DNA of 64,000 nt from Saprospiraceae bacterium (lineage in GTDB: Bacteria; Bacteroidota; Bacteroidia; Chitinophagales; Saprospiraceae). The stretch is taken from the NCBI GenBank assembly GCA_013214355.1, contig JABSSL010000019.1, positions 142,991 to 206,990 of the forward strand. The letters run 5' to 3'. Positions 19,636-27,578 of the stretch are shown piece by piece; position 1 is the first letter of the stretch; every line of letters starts with the position of its first letter. The notes under the pieces were generated by a model that was not told the origin of the DNA, did not search any database, and saw only the letters and a list, made by a program, of their open reading frames with translations. A program made the position numbers and the translations under genes.

Positions 19636-19914
19636 CTATCTTTTGCTAATCTTATTATTGGAGATGTGCCGCTGACGAGAGCATTTGAAACGACTAATTT
19701 CAGCAGATCGTTTCTTTAGATGTTTTTTACTTACTCCGCTATTAACTCGCTTACGCCACAGGCGGAAACTGCTTCCCTTTAGCGTTCGTCGCATTAGGCG
19801 AATCACTTCCTTTTCGGGTAATCCAAATTGATGACGAATGGCCTCGAAAGGCGTCCGATCCTCCCAAGCCATTTCTATGATTCGATCCAAATCTCTTTCA
19901 CTTAGTTCTTCCAT
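19636..19914 (-). CDS. TIGR03643 family protein
   Basis: 92 residues. The first 60 ([20 protein letters not shown], then [20 protein letters not shown] and FRLWRKRV) form a small helical domain that is diagnostic for TIGR03643. This family is found almost only next to photolyase genes. The basic tail (about 62-92) looks poorly conserved. A helix-turn-helix-like fold is suggested by [18 protein letters not shown], so DNA binding is possible. It lies 3 bases after the SDR stop and 8 bases before the photolyase. Function unknown. Confidence 0.88.
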   Translation of the reverse strand: MEELSERDLDRIIEMAWEDRTPFEAIRHQFGLPEKEVIRLMRRTLKGSSFRLWRKRVNSGVSKKHLKKRSAEISRFKCSRQRHISNNKISKR

Positions 19915-19917
19915 GAT

Positions 19918-20604
19918 CTACACCTTAAGATTTGACATTCCTCCATCTACATGCATCACCTGCCCGCTGATCCAGGCTGATTTGTCCGACAGCAGAAAAG
20001 CCGCCATTTCAGCAATATCCTCTGGAGTTCCAATTTTCTTTAGCGGATGCCGTTGCGCGTTAGCAGCCTTCTTATCCTCAGAATTAAGGAGCTTCGAGGC
20101 TAAGGGGGTATCTGTGAGCGAAGGTGCAATGCAGTTGACTCTGATTTTCGGAGCGAATTCCGCAGCCAAGGAACGGGTCAATCCTTCCAGTGCTCCTTTA
20201 GAGGCAGCTACTTGCGCATGAAAATTGAAACCTGCTTGTACGGCAACTGTAGAGAATAGCACCACCGAAGCACTTCCACTCTTCTTTAATGATTTCAACG
20301 CCGCTTGCAAAACCTTTATGGCTCCAATTACTTGTAGTTTATAATCTTCCTCGAAAGCAGCCGGTTTGAGGCGGGCAAAAGGTTTGAGATTAATGCTCCC
20401 TGGACAGTAGACCAGTCCATCTAGCGAGTCTGGCAGAAACTCTAGGGAAAGTTCGTCTTCCAGGACATCCAGATAATGAAATTGACTACCCGGTAGCTCA
20501 TTTGATCGGTAGGTCCCCATTACATTATGTCCCTGTTCTTGCAACAATTCAGCAAGCGCTTTGCCGATACCAGAAGAGGCGCCTACTACCAAAATATTCT
20601 TCAT
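19918..20604 (-). CDS. SDR family oxidoreductase of the photolyase operon
   Basis: A 228-residue short-chain dehydrogenase. The cofactor loop is GASSGIGKALA at the N-terminus, followed by the substrate segment LVYCPGSINL (NNAG position altered to CPGS). The usual catalytic Tyr is changed: the expected YxxxK site reads HAQVAASKGALEG, with Gln-Val where Tyr would be and Lys retained. The loss of Tyr suggests altered or no dehydrogenase activity. The start is the ATG at 602-604 of this kilobase (20602-20604), giving MKNILVVGASSGIG directly. It is the first gene of the photolyase operon; SDRs of this subgroup recur in such operons. Confidence 0.88.
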   Translation of the reverse strand: MKNILVVGASSGIGKALAELLQEQGHNVMGTYRSNELPGSQFHYLDVLEDELSLEFLPDSLDGLVYCPGSINLKPFARLKPAAFEEDYKLQVIGAIKVLQAALKSLKKSGSASVVLFSTVAVQAGFNFHAQVAASKGALEGLTRSLAAEFAPKIRVNCIAPSLTDTPLASKLLNSEDKKAANAQRHPLKKIGTPEDIAEMAAFLLSDKSAWISGQVMHVDGGMSNLKV

Positions 20605-20852
20605 GTAATTTACGCTTAACAAACTATGGATGAAAATTCTGCAAGGGCAACAACAGATAAGTCGAATGGTTCTACAAAGCTGATTGAATTTTAACTGGGC
20701 GCTCGTACCCATTCCAAGCTTTCATATAGGTTGCCTAATACTGATGGTTTTACTGCAAAATTTCTTACATTTAGTAAGGATAAGGCCGTTGTCAGGCTAT
20801 CCACTTTACTTTATAAACTTAGCTACCAACTTTCACACAAGTCCTTTCCCAC

Positions 20853-23645
20853 ATGCGACTATTGCTAATACTGTCGGGGATCCTATCCATTATTATACTC
20901 TTCACTGAATGTGGCACCAGATCGGAGTCGATTGACCCCAGGTATGCCAAGCAATTATTCGTGCATGAAATCTATCCAGTTCTCCAACGCAAATGCCTAA
21001 GTTGTCATGGTGAGGATCCCGATAAAATTGAAGGCGATTTTCAATTACTCAGTCGCTCCTCGCTGCTGCGAGGTGGGCAATCAGGAAAAGCTGCAGTAGT
21101 ACCAGGAGAACCCGAGGAGAGCCTCCTGATCCATTTGATTGAAGGTCGTGATCCGGAATCCACCATGCCTCCCAAAAGAGATGAACAGCTGACTGGTGAT
21201 GAAATACAGTGGTTTCGAGATTGGGTTTCTGCTGGGGCAATTTGGCCTGATAAAGCGGAACAAGCCGAAATACTAGCTGCTGGAGAATGGCAATTTGGGG
21301 ATCGGATTCAAGTTCAAACCAGCGGCGGGCAAGAGAAGAGCTGGGATGACCGACGTTACAAGCGGGCTCAATTGTGGGCCTTCTACCCTTTGACTGATCC
21401 GATAGTTCCGAAGTCCAAGTATGAACATCCCATCGATGCCTTTCTCCAAAGTGGTCTGCAAGAGGTTGGCTTAGGCATGGCTAAAAAAGCCTCCAAACTC
21501 ACTTTGCTTCGAAGGGCTACCTTCAATCTTACCGGACTTCCACCCACCCCGGAAGAGGTAGAGGCTTTCCTAAATGATGAATCAGATTCAGCCTATGCCA
21601 ACTTAATCGACCGACTTCTCGCCAGTCCCCATTACGGAGAGCAATGGGGAAAGCATTGGCTAGATGTCGTTCGCTATGCCGATTCAGATGGTTACTCCAA
21701 TGATTTCGTTCGACCCAATGCCTGGCGATATCGAGATTATGTTATCAGATCTTTCAATGAAGACAAGCCCTACCATCAGTTCATAAAGGAGCAACTGGCA
21801 GGCGATGAAATAAACTCGGAGCACGCAGAGATGTTGATCGCCACAGGCTTTTTGCGAATGGGGCCCTGGGAACATACCGGCATGGCCATTGCCGCAGAAA
21901 CACGGCAGCTGTTTTTAGATGATGTCACCAATATCGTCGGAGAAACTTTTCTCTCCCTTCCTCTTGGCTGTGCTAAATGCCATGACCATAAATATGACCC
22001 TATTCCCACAAAGGATTATTACCAAGTACAAGCCGTATTTGCACCCACACAATTTGCCAATCGAAGCGCCGCCTTCTTAGCTGTCGAAAATCAGGAAGGC
22101 ATGGCCGAAGAACAGGAACGCATTGCGTATTGGATTAATAAAACTAAAGCAGAAGAAAAGGCCATTAAAGAAAAGGAAGAGGATGCTGCCAGACAGTGGT
22201 TTACAGCAAGAGGTCTGGCTTATTTAGATAAAAGAACTAGGAGGAAACTACCTGATGATCAGCAACCTCCCCGGTACTACGGACTGACCTTTGAGGACCT
22301 AGGTTATCGTAAGGTCCTTCAAAAGAGAAGACAAACCCTGAACAAAACCAAATTAAGGTTTGAACCCTATGCCTACTCCGTTTACAATGGCCCAAATAGA
22401 GTAGTACACAGCGGCAGAAGCAACTTCTTGCCACAGGAGATTGGGCAGGAGACTCCCGCCACTTTTGTGCTGAACGGTGGCTCCATTTATGCCCCCCTTG
22501 AGGAAGTGCCAGCGGGTGTCCTAAGTGCTGTCCAGGCTATGGCTCAGCCACTGGATGGAGCGATGCTCAACGAAACTCCAAATCCAATTCCTCAAACCAG
22601 AGATGGGCGTAGATTAGCCTTTGCCAATTGGCTGATAGAAGGAGAAAATCCACTCGTCATTCGTTCTATTGTTAATCGCATCTGGCAACAGCATTTTGGA
22701 AAAGGAATCGTGGAAACGAGTAATAACTTCGGTGGAACAGGAAAGGCACCTACGCATCCAGAACTTCTAGACTGGCTATGTCAGGCTTTTATTCAGGAAG
22801 GATGGTCAATCAAAGCCTTGAATCGTTTGATCATGACTTCAGAAGCCTATCAACAGTCCAGTCAAGCCAAAAATACCGATAAGACCAATAGAGTAGATCC
22901 CGAAAACAAACTCTTATCGCATTATCCTCCGAGAAGACTGGGAGCTGAAGAAATTCGCGATGCCACCTTGCTAGCAAGTGGCGAATTGAATCCGACCCTG
23001 GGTGGCATCCCGATTCGACCAGAGATGAATCAGGAAATCGCTTTACAGCCCCGCCATACGATGGGCTCTATTGCGATGGCTTATCAACCTTCAACAACTA
23101 AGGCCGCTAGAAATAGACGAACCATTTACGCCGAAAAGATTAGAAATCTTCCCGATCCATTTTTACAGGTATTCAATCAACCGTCAACTGAGATTTCATG
23201 CGAAAGGCGGAGCTCTTCGACCGTGGCGCCACAAGCCTTCACTTTAATGAACAGTCGACAGCTTAGAGATCGGGCAATAGCTTTAGCCCTTCGTTTGGAA
23301 GAACAAGCTGAAGCGGATCTTGAAAGCCGAGTACACTTAGCTGGGCGGCTTTGTTGGAATCGACAGCTGGACGAAAGAGAACTTGCTCAAGCTACTGCTT
23401 ACGTAAGAAGCATGGAGGAATATCATCGCTCTAATGCGGCTCAGGCGGTGACCTATCCCACCTCTATTACTAGAAAAATGTTTGAAGAGATGACGGGTGA
23501 GCCTTTCGAATACGAGGAAGAGCTTGATGTATTTCATGCCTACCAAGCTGATGCTAAGGATGCAGATGTCCCGCCCTCTACCCGTGCATTAGCCGATCTT
23601 GCCATGGTTTTGTTTAACACAAATGAATTTCTCTATGTCTTCTGA
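20853..23645 (+). CDS. DUF1549/DUF1553 cytochrome c-like protein (planctomycete type)
   Basis: 930 residues. An N-terminal export signal ends near Cys20 (LFTEC, a weak lipobox). A PSCyt1-type haem motif CLSCH (48-52) with Met residues downstream follows. DUF1549 spans about 190-390 (NLTGLPPTPEEVEAFL, then WGKHWLDVVRYADSDGY), and DUF1553 about 590-880 (NRIWQQHFGKGIVETSNNFG). Such proteins are abundant in Planctomycetes and some Bacteroidota. They are thought to be electron-transfer or carbohydrate-linked periplasmic proteins, but no reaction is proven. The DUF1501 gene overlaps its last 11 bases, the usual pairing. Confidence 0.92.
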   Translation: MRLLLILSGILSIIILFTECGTRSESIDPRYAKQLFVHEIYPVLQRKCLSCHGEDPDKIEGDFQLLSRSSLLRGGQSGKAAVVPGEPEESLLIHLIEGRDPESTMPPKRDEQLTGDEIQWFRDWVSAGAIWPDKAEQAEILAAGEWQFGDRIQVQTSGGQEKSWDDRRYKRAQLWAFYPLTDPIVPKSKYEHPIDAFLQSGLQEVGLGMAKKASKLTLLRRATFNLTGLPPTPEEVEAFLNDESDSAYANLIDRLLASPHYGEQWGKHWLDVVRYADSDGYSNDFVRPNAWRYRDYVIRSFNEDKPYHQFIKEQLAGDEINSEHAEMLIATGFLRMGPWEHTGMAIAAETRQLFLDDVTNIVGETFLSLPLGCAKCHDHKYDPIPTKDYYQVQAVFAPTQFANRSAAFLAVENQEGMAEEQERIAYWINKTKAEEKAIKEKEEDAARQWFTARGLAYLDKRTRRKLPDDQQPPRYYGLTFEDLGYRKVLQKRRQTLNKTKLRFEPYAYSVYNGPNRVVHSGRSNFLPQEIGQETPATFVLNGGSIYAPLEEVPAGVLSAVQAMAQPLDGAMLNETPNPIPQTRDGRRLAFANWLIEGENPLVIRSIVNRIWQQHFGKGIVETSNNFGGTGKAPTHPELLDWLCQAFIQEGWSIKALNRLIMTSEAYQQSSQAKNTDKTNRVDPENKLLSHYPPRRLGAEEIRDATLLASGELNPTLGGIPIRPEMNQEIALQPRHTMGSIAMAYQPSTTKAARNRRTIYAEKIRNLPDPFLQVFNQPSTEISCERRSSSTVAPQAFTLMNSRQLRDRAIALALRLEEQAEADLESRVHLAGRLCWNRQLDERELAQATAYVRSMEEYHRSNAAQAVTYPTSITRKMFEEMTGEPFEYEEELDVFHAYQADAKDADVPPSTRALADLAMVLFNTNEFLYVF

Positions 23646-25059
23646 TCACAATCATTGGAACCGACGACAATTCATCTACGGCCTTGGAGCAGGCATTGGC
23701 GCCATAGCTTTGAGCAGTCTGCTGGGGTGTGAAACTAGCTCTGGCACAGACAGGATTCCTCTGAACCCATTGGCTTCCAAGCCGCCCATGATTATTCCCA
23801 AAGCCAAATCGGTCATCTTTATTACCCTAGAAGGTGGCCCCAGTCATATTGATACCTTCGATCCCAAACCTGCTCTAGCCAAGTATCATCTGAGCAAATT
23901 CGAACGGAAGGGAGAGCAGTTTTCAGCCATGTCCTCCGGAAATCGATACATCGTACAGAGTCCGTTTAAGAGTAGAAAAGTGGGGCAGTCTGGAGCAGAT
24001 ATGAGCAGTCCCTTCGTCCACTTGGCTAAGGTAGCTGACGATATCTGTTTCTATCGCGGTGCGCAGGCCAAGTCGGTCAATCATCCAACCGCTATGTATC
24101 AACTCAATACAGGCAATCAATTTGGAGGTGACCCAGCCTTTGGGGCTTGGACAGCTTACGGACTAGGGTCCTTGAATGATAATCTACCCGCTTTCGTGGT
24201 CCTACCGGAACTCGCTTTCCCACAAGGGGGATCAGCCAACTGGTCCAACGGATTTTTACCGGCTCAATTCCAAGGAACTACCTTCCGACCTACGGGGACG
24301 CCCATTCTAAATATTGAACCACCACCTGGATTGAGTCGTTACCATCAGAGAGAAAGCATTGATCTTATCCAAGCTTTCAACAAGCAGCATGCTGAACGTC
24401 ACCCTGAAGAAGACGAACTACGGGCTCGAATGTCTAATTATGAATTAGCATTCCGCATGCAGATGGAGGTTCCAGGCATCATTGATTTAGAACAGGAAGA
24501 CGAAAAAACCAAAGCTTTGTATGGGCTAAATGCAAAGGCAACCCATGACTTTGGTAGAAAATGTCTACTCGCTAGAAGATTAGTGGAAAAAGGGGTTCGC
24601 TTTGTACAACTCTACTCTTCTAGCTGGGATTCACATGATTTTCTCGAAAGAGCGCACGGTAATTTGATCGAGAGCATTGATAAACCCATTGCTGGACTAA
24701 TTACTGATCTGAAACGGAGAGGTCTGCTGGAAGAGACCCTAATTGTATGTTCTGGAGAATTTGGACGAACGGCTGACAATGGTATACGTGAAGGAGGTAT
24801 CGCATATGGGCGAGATCACAATCCCGATGCTATGACGATTTGGCTGGCGGGCGGCGGCGTTAAGGCGGGACATACGATTGGTGCTACAGATGAACTAGGT
24901 CAAGAGGCGGTGGAAGTGGTTCATCCCATTAGCGACCTGCATGTAACGCTACTGCATCTTCTAGGTCTCGATGACAACAAACTGACTTATCTGCACGGTG
25001 GTCGATATAAACAGTTGTCCCAATTTGGTGGGAAGATGATAAAAGACTTAATTGCCTAA
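23635..25059 (+). CDS. DUF1501 domain protein, Tat-exported
   Basis: 474 residues from the ATG at 23635. The twin-arginine signal is NRRQFIYGLGAGIGAIAL, followed by a lipobox-like SLLGC. The body is a sulfatase/alkaline-phosphatase-superfamily fold typical of DUF1501: VIFITLEGGPSHIDTFDPKP, NHPTAMYQLNTG, SSWDSHD, and CSGEFGRTADNG. Metal ligands of true sulfatases are only partly kept. The start is chosen from the Tat motif and overlaps the upstream gene by 11 bases, implying translational coupling. DUF1549/1553 and DUF1501 proteins nearly always occur together; their substrate is unknown. Confidence 0.92.
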   Translation: MSSDHNHWNRRQFIYGLGAGIGAIALSSLLGCETSSGTDRIPLNPLASKPPMIIPKAKSVIFITLEGGPSHIDTFDPKPALAKYHLSKFERKGEQFSAMSSGNRYIVQSPFKSRKVGQSGADMSSPFVHLAKVADDICFYRGAQAKSVNHPTAMYQLNTGNQFGGDPAFGAWTAYGLGSLNDNLPAFVVLPELAFPQGGSANWSNGFLPAQFQGTTFRPTGTPILNIEPPPGLSRYHQRESIDLIQAFNKQHAERHPEEDELRARMSNYELAFRMQMEVPGIIDLEQEDEKTKALYGLNAKATHDFGRKCLLARRLVEKGVRFVQLYSSSWDSHDFLERAHGNLIESIDKPIAGLITDLKRRGLLEETLIVCSGEFGRTADNGIREGGIAYGRDHNPDAMTIWLAGGGVKAGHTIGATDELGQEAVEVVHPISDLHVTLLHLLGLDDNKLTYLHGGRYKQLSQFGGKMIKDLIA

Positions 25060-26016
25060 ATGGAAGAAAGACTTGATCAGAGTGCAATACAGATCGACGT
25101 TTCAGAGCCTATCTTTGAACAGTTCGCTGCCCAACTTGAAGGTCAAACCACTGAGCAACAATTTCGTCTTGCGCCCCATCTTGGGAAAGGTGTCATAGAT
25201 CGATTTCACCTACCACAGGAGATCGAGGTGTTGCAGTTCCAGTTCGAACTCCAGCAAACCTTTAAGATTCATTCTAAGAATCCTAACAATAGCAAATGGC
25301 TGTTGATCAATACCAACCTATCAGAAGTAAAGTTGGAGAAGCAGGTCAACGAGCAAATGCTACAAATCCAGCGGCATTTACCTTCAGGAATGTTGTTGTA
25401 TACTCCAGGAACACAAGTTTACAGTGCCAGTGCTCCAAATCAAGCCTATAATATATTTTTAACCCGATTCCATCGATCCTTCCTAAGTCAGAGGTTCAAC
25501 ATTGAACTCCCTCTACTAGACAGTGGTTCACAAGCCATTATTTACGAGGATCTTGACTCGGTAAGTGAGGGGTGGTTAGGTGTTTGCAAAGACAACTTTC
25601 ATGATCGTCTACTCATCCACGCCAATGTCTTGCTTTTTCTCCGTCAATTTATTACCAAACTTGCAAGTCGAGAACAAGAAAATCGATACGAAAATCTTCA
25701 TCCGCAAGATATACAAGCCCTTTTCCTAGCAGCAGCCAATCTCAGGGATCCACTTCGGCAAAATCTCCCTAGTATCAATGAATTAGCAATATTAGCCGCA
25801 ATGAGCAAGACCAAATTCAAAACCTGCTTTAAGCAAGTTTTTGGTTTACCTCCACTACAATATCACCAGCGGATTAAAATGGAGTATGCTAGAGAGAAAC
25901 TAAGAAAAAAAGAGAAAAGCCCCTCGGAAGTTAGTTATGCATTGGGCTATTCACATCCTTCTAAATTCACGCTCGCCTTCAAGAAGCATTTCGGTATTTT
26001 ACCTTCTGATATTTAG
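25060..26016 (+). CDS. AraC family transcriptional regulator
   Basis: 318 residues. The C-terminal part (about 222-318) holds the two helix-turn-helix motifs of AraC proteins: INELAILAAMSKTKFKTCFKQ and SEVSYALGYSHPSKFTLAFK. The N-terminal domain (about 1-200) is a cupin-like sensor with no recognised ligand. The ATG follows the DUF1501 stop directly (TAAATG), so it is expressed with the DUF1549/DUF1501 pair and may control it. Confidence 0.93.
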   Translation: MEERLDQSAIQIDVSEPIFEQFAAQLEGQTTEQQFRLAPHLGKGVIDRFHLPQEIEVLQFQFELQQTFKIHSKNPNNSKWLLINTNLSEVKLEKQVNEQMLQIQRHLPSGMLLYTPGTQVYSASAPNQAYNIFLTRFHRSFLSQRFNIELPLLDSGSQAIIYEDLDSVSEGWLGVCKDNFHDRLLIHANVLLFLRQFITKLASREQENRYENLHPQDIQALFLAAANLRDPLRQNLPSINELAILAAMSKTKFKTCFKQVFGLPPLQYHQRIKMEYAREKLRKKEKSPSEVSYALGYSHPSKFTLAFKKHFGILPSDI

Positions 26017-26105
26017 TAGGCTGATGGGCTTTTAGGGATAAGGACTTGTCTCTTAGGGCTAACTGCTGTCCTTCTATTTGAATCAACTTTGTGATAAAAA
26101 AGGAT

Positions 26106-27080
26106 ATGAGAATTTTTGTCACAGGAGGTTCAGGTTTTGTTGGCCAAAATGTTATACCCGTCTTGATTGATGAAGGTTATGAGGTCCTTGCCTTAGCCAG
26201 ATCCTTGGGCGCTAAGAAGAAGGTGGAAGCCTTAGGTGCTATAGCTGTTGAAGACAATCTTACTGCTTTAACGGAAGTTACTATTCAGTCCCTTCGTACT
26301 TGTGATTATGTCCTGCACGCTGCTGCACATATGGACTTCGCCTACGATCCCCGCCCATATTATCCACTCAATGTGGAGGCCACTCAAAGCTTGCTTAGCT
26401 TAGCTAAAAAGGAAGGTATAAAGCGCTTCATTTACATTAGCGCCGCACCGGTAGTCCCTGGCTCTCCGATACGAAATCTCACGGAAGCAAAAGCCCTACC
26501 TCAACTCCCGAGGGACTTATATCCTAAAACTAAAGCCATAGCGGAGCGGGCAGTCTTAGCAGCTAATAGTCGAAATTTTCAGACGGTTTCTTTGCGGCCA
26601 CCTGCCATCTGGGGGCCCAATAATCCTCATTATGAAGACCTACTTACTCATGTAAAAGATGGAACATGGAGATGGATTGGGGGGGGAAATCATGTGCTTT
26701 CCACCATCCATGTGTTGAATCTTGCTAATGCAATTTTAGCTGCCCTTAGGTCTTCTAAAGGAGGAGAGGCTTACTTCGTTACCGATGGCGATCGTCGGAC
26801 CGTACGTCAAACTTTCACGGCTATACTAGAAGCAGAAGGGCTTGACCCTGGCAAAAAGGAGCTACCGCGGGCAATAGCCGTAATAGTAGCACACCTATTC
26901 GGTGGAATCTGGAAATTACTAGGGCTGAAATCACGCCCCCCTGTCGCTCCTTTAATGATACGCTTGATGGGAACAGAGTTTTCCGTTTCAGACCAGAAGG
27001 CCAGGAAAGAACTGCTGTATCAAAACGCCATTTCCTTTGAGGAAGGCATTGCGGCATTGACGATTAATTCATTGAACTAA
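26106..27080 (+). CDS. NAD-dependent epimerase/dehydratase family (extended SDR)
   Basis: 324 residues. MRIFVTGGSGFVGQN gives the GxxGxxG Rossmann loop of extended SDRs, and YPKTK the catalytic Tyr-Lys pair. VLHAAAHMDF and SLRPPAIWGP are typical of the sterol-dehydrogenase/dihydroflavonol reductase branch. The substrate is not known. I chose the ATG at 26106 over a GTG at 26091, because the conserved fold starts right after it. DUF2147 follows 12 bases later. Confidence 0.9.
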   Translation: MRIFVTGGSGFVGQNVIPVLIDEGYEVLALARSLGAKKKVEALGAIAVEDNLTALTEVTIQSLRTCDYVLHAAAHMDFAYDPRPYYPLNVEATQSLLSLAKKEGIKRFIYISAAPVVPGSPIRNLTEAKALPQLPRDLYPKTKAIAERAVLAANSRNFQTVSLRPPAIWGPNNPHYEDLLTHVKDGTWRWIGGGNHVLSTIHVLNLANAILAALRSSKGGEAYFVTDGDRRTVRQTFTAILEAEGLDPGKKELPRAIAVIVAHLFGGIWKLLGLKSRPPVAPLMIRLMGTEFSVSDQKARKELLYQNAISFEEGIAALTINSLN

Positions 27081-27092
27081 ATTTTCCAAACT

Positions 27093-27512
27093 ATGCAATG
27101 GAGTTACTTCATACTCACCGTTTTGATTTCAAATTCCTGGGGGACACCCCTAGATCAAGGAGAAGACATTATTGGTCAATATTGGACGGAAGGAAGATCA
27201 GGTAAAGTTGAACTTTATCAGGACAAGGATCGATACTATGGTAAAATCCTCTGGCGAAAAGAGGAACGAAATGATGTACACAACCCAATAAAGGCCTTGC
27301 GAGATCGGAGCGTCATCGGGATTGTTTTTCTAAAAGACTTCGAGTACAGGAACGGGAAATATGAAAAAGGAAAGGTCTACTCAATCGATAATGGAAAGAC
27401 TTATGCAGGTAAGATGTGGCTAGAGGATAGGGGAAAAACCCTAAAAATGAGAGGATATGTAGGTGTTTCATGGCTAGGTAGGACGGCTACACTCGAACGA
27501 ATTGAGCCCTAA
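27093..27512 (+). CDS. DUF2147 family secreted protein
   Basis: 139 residues with a short signal peptide (about 1-17). The body is the DUF2147 beta-barrel-like domain: IIGQYWTEGRSGKVELYQ, YYGKILWRKE, DRSVIGIVFLKDF and WLGRTATLERI. The family is common in Gram-negative envelopes, and its function is not established. It lies 12 bases after the extended SDR gene, probably on the same transcript. Confidence 0.88.
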   Translation: MQWSYFILTVLISNSWGTPLDQGEDIIGQYWTEGRSGKVELYQDKDRYYGKILWRKEERNDVHNPIKALRDRSVIGIVFLKDFEYRNGKYEKGKVYSIDNGKTYAGKMWLEDRGKTLKMRGYVGVSWLGRTATLERIEP

Positions 27513-27517
27513 TTCAA

Positions 27518-27551
27518 GTTCCGGAACTGTTTTAGGAAACAGTTCCGGAAC
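27518..27551. terminator. inverted repeat between convergent genes
   Basis: GTTCCGGAACTGTTT (27518-27532) pairs exactly with AAACAGTTCCGGAAC (27537-27551) around TAGG. It lies between the DUF2147 stop and the metalloprotease stop. No U tract is present, so termination is inferred from position. Confidence 0.6.
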
Positions 27552-27578
27552 GGAATACTTCGCAGTGATTCTACCAGT

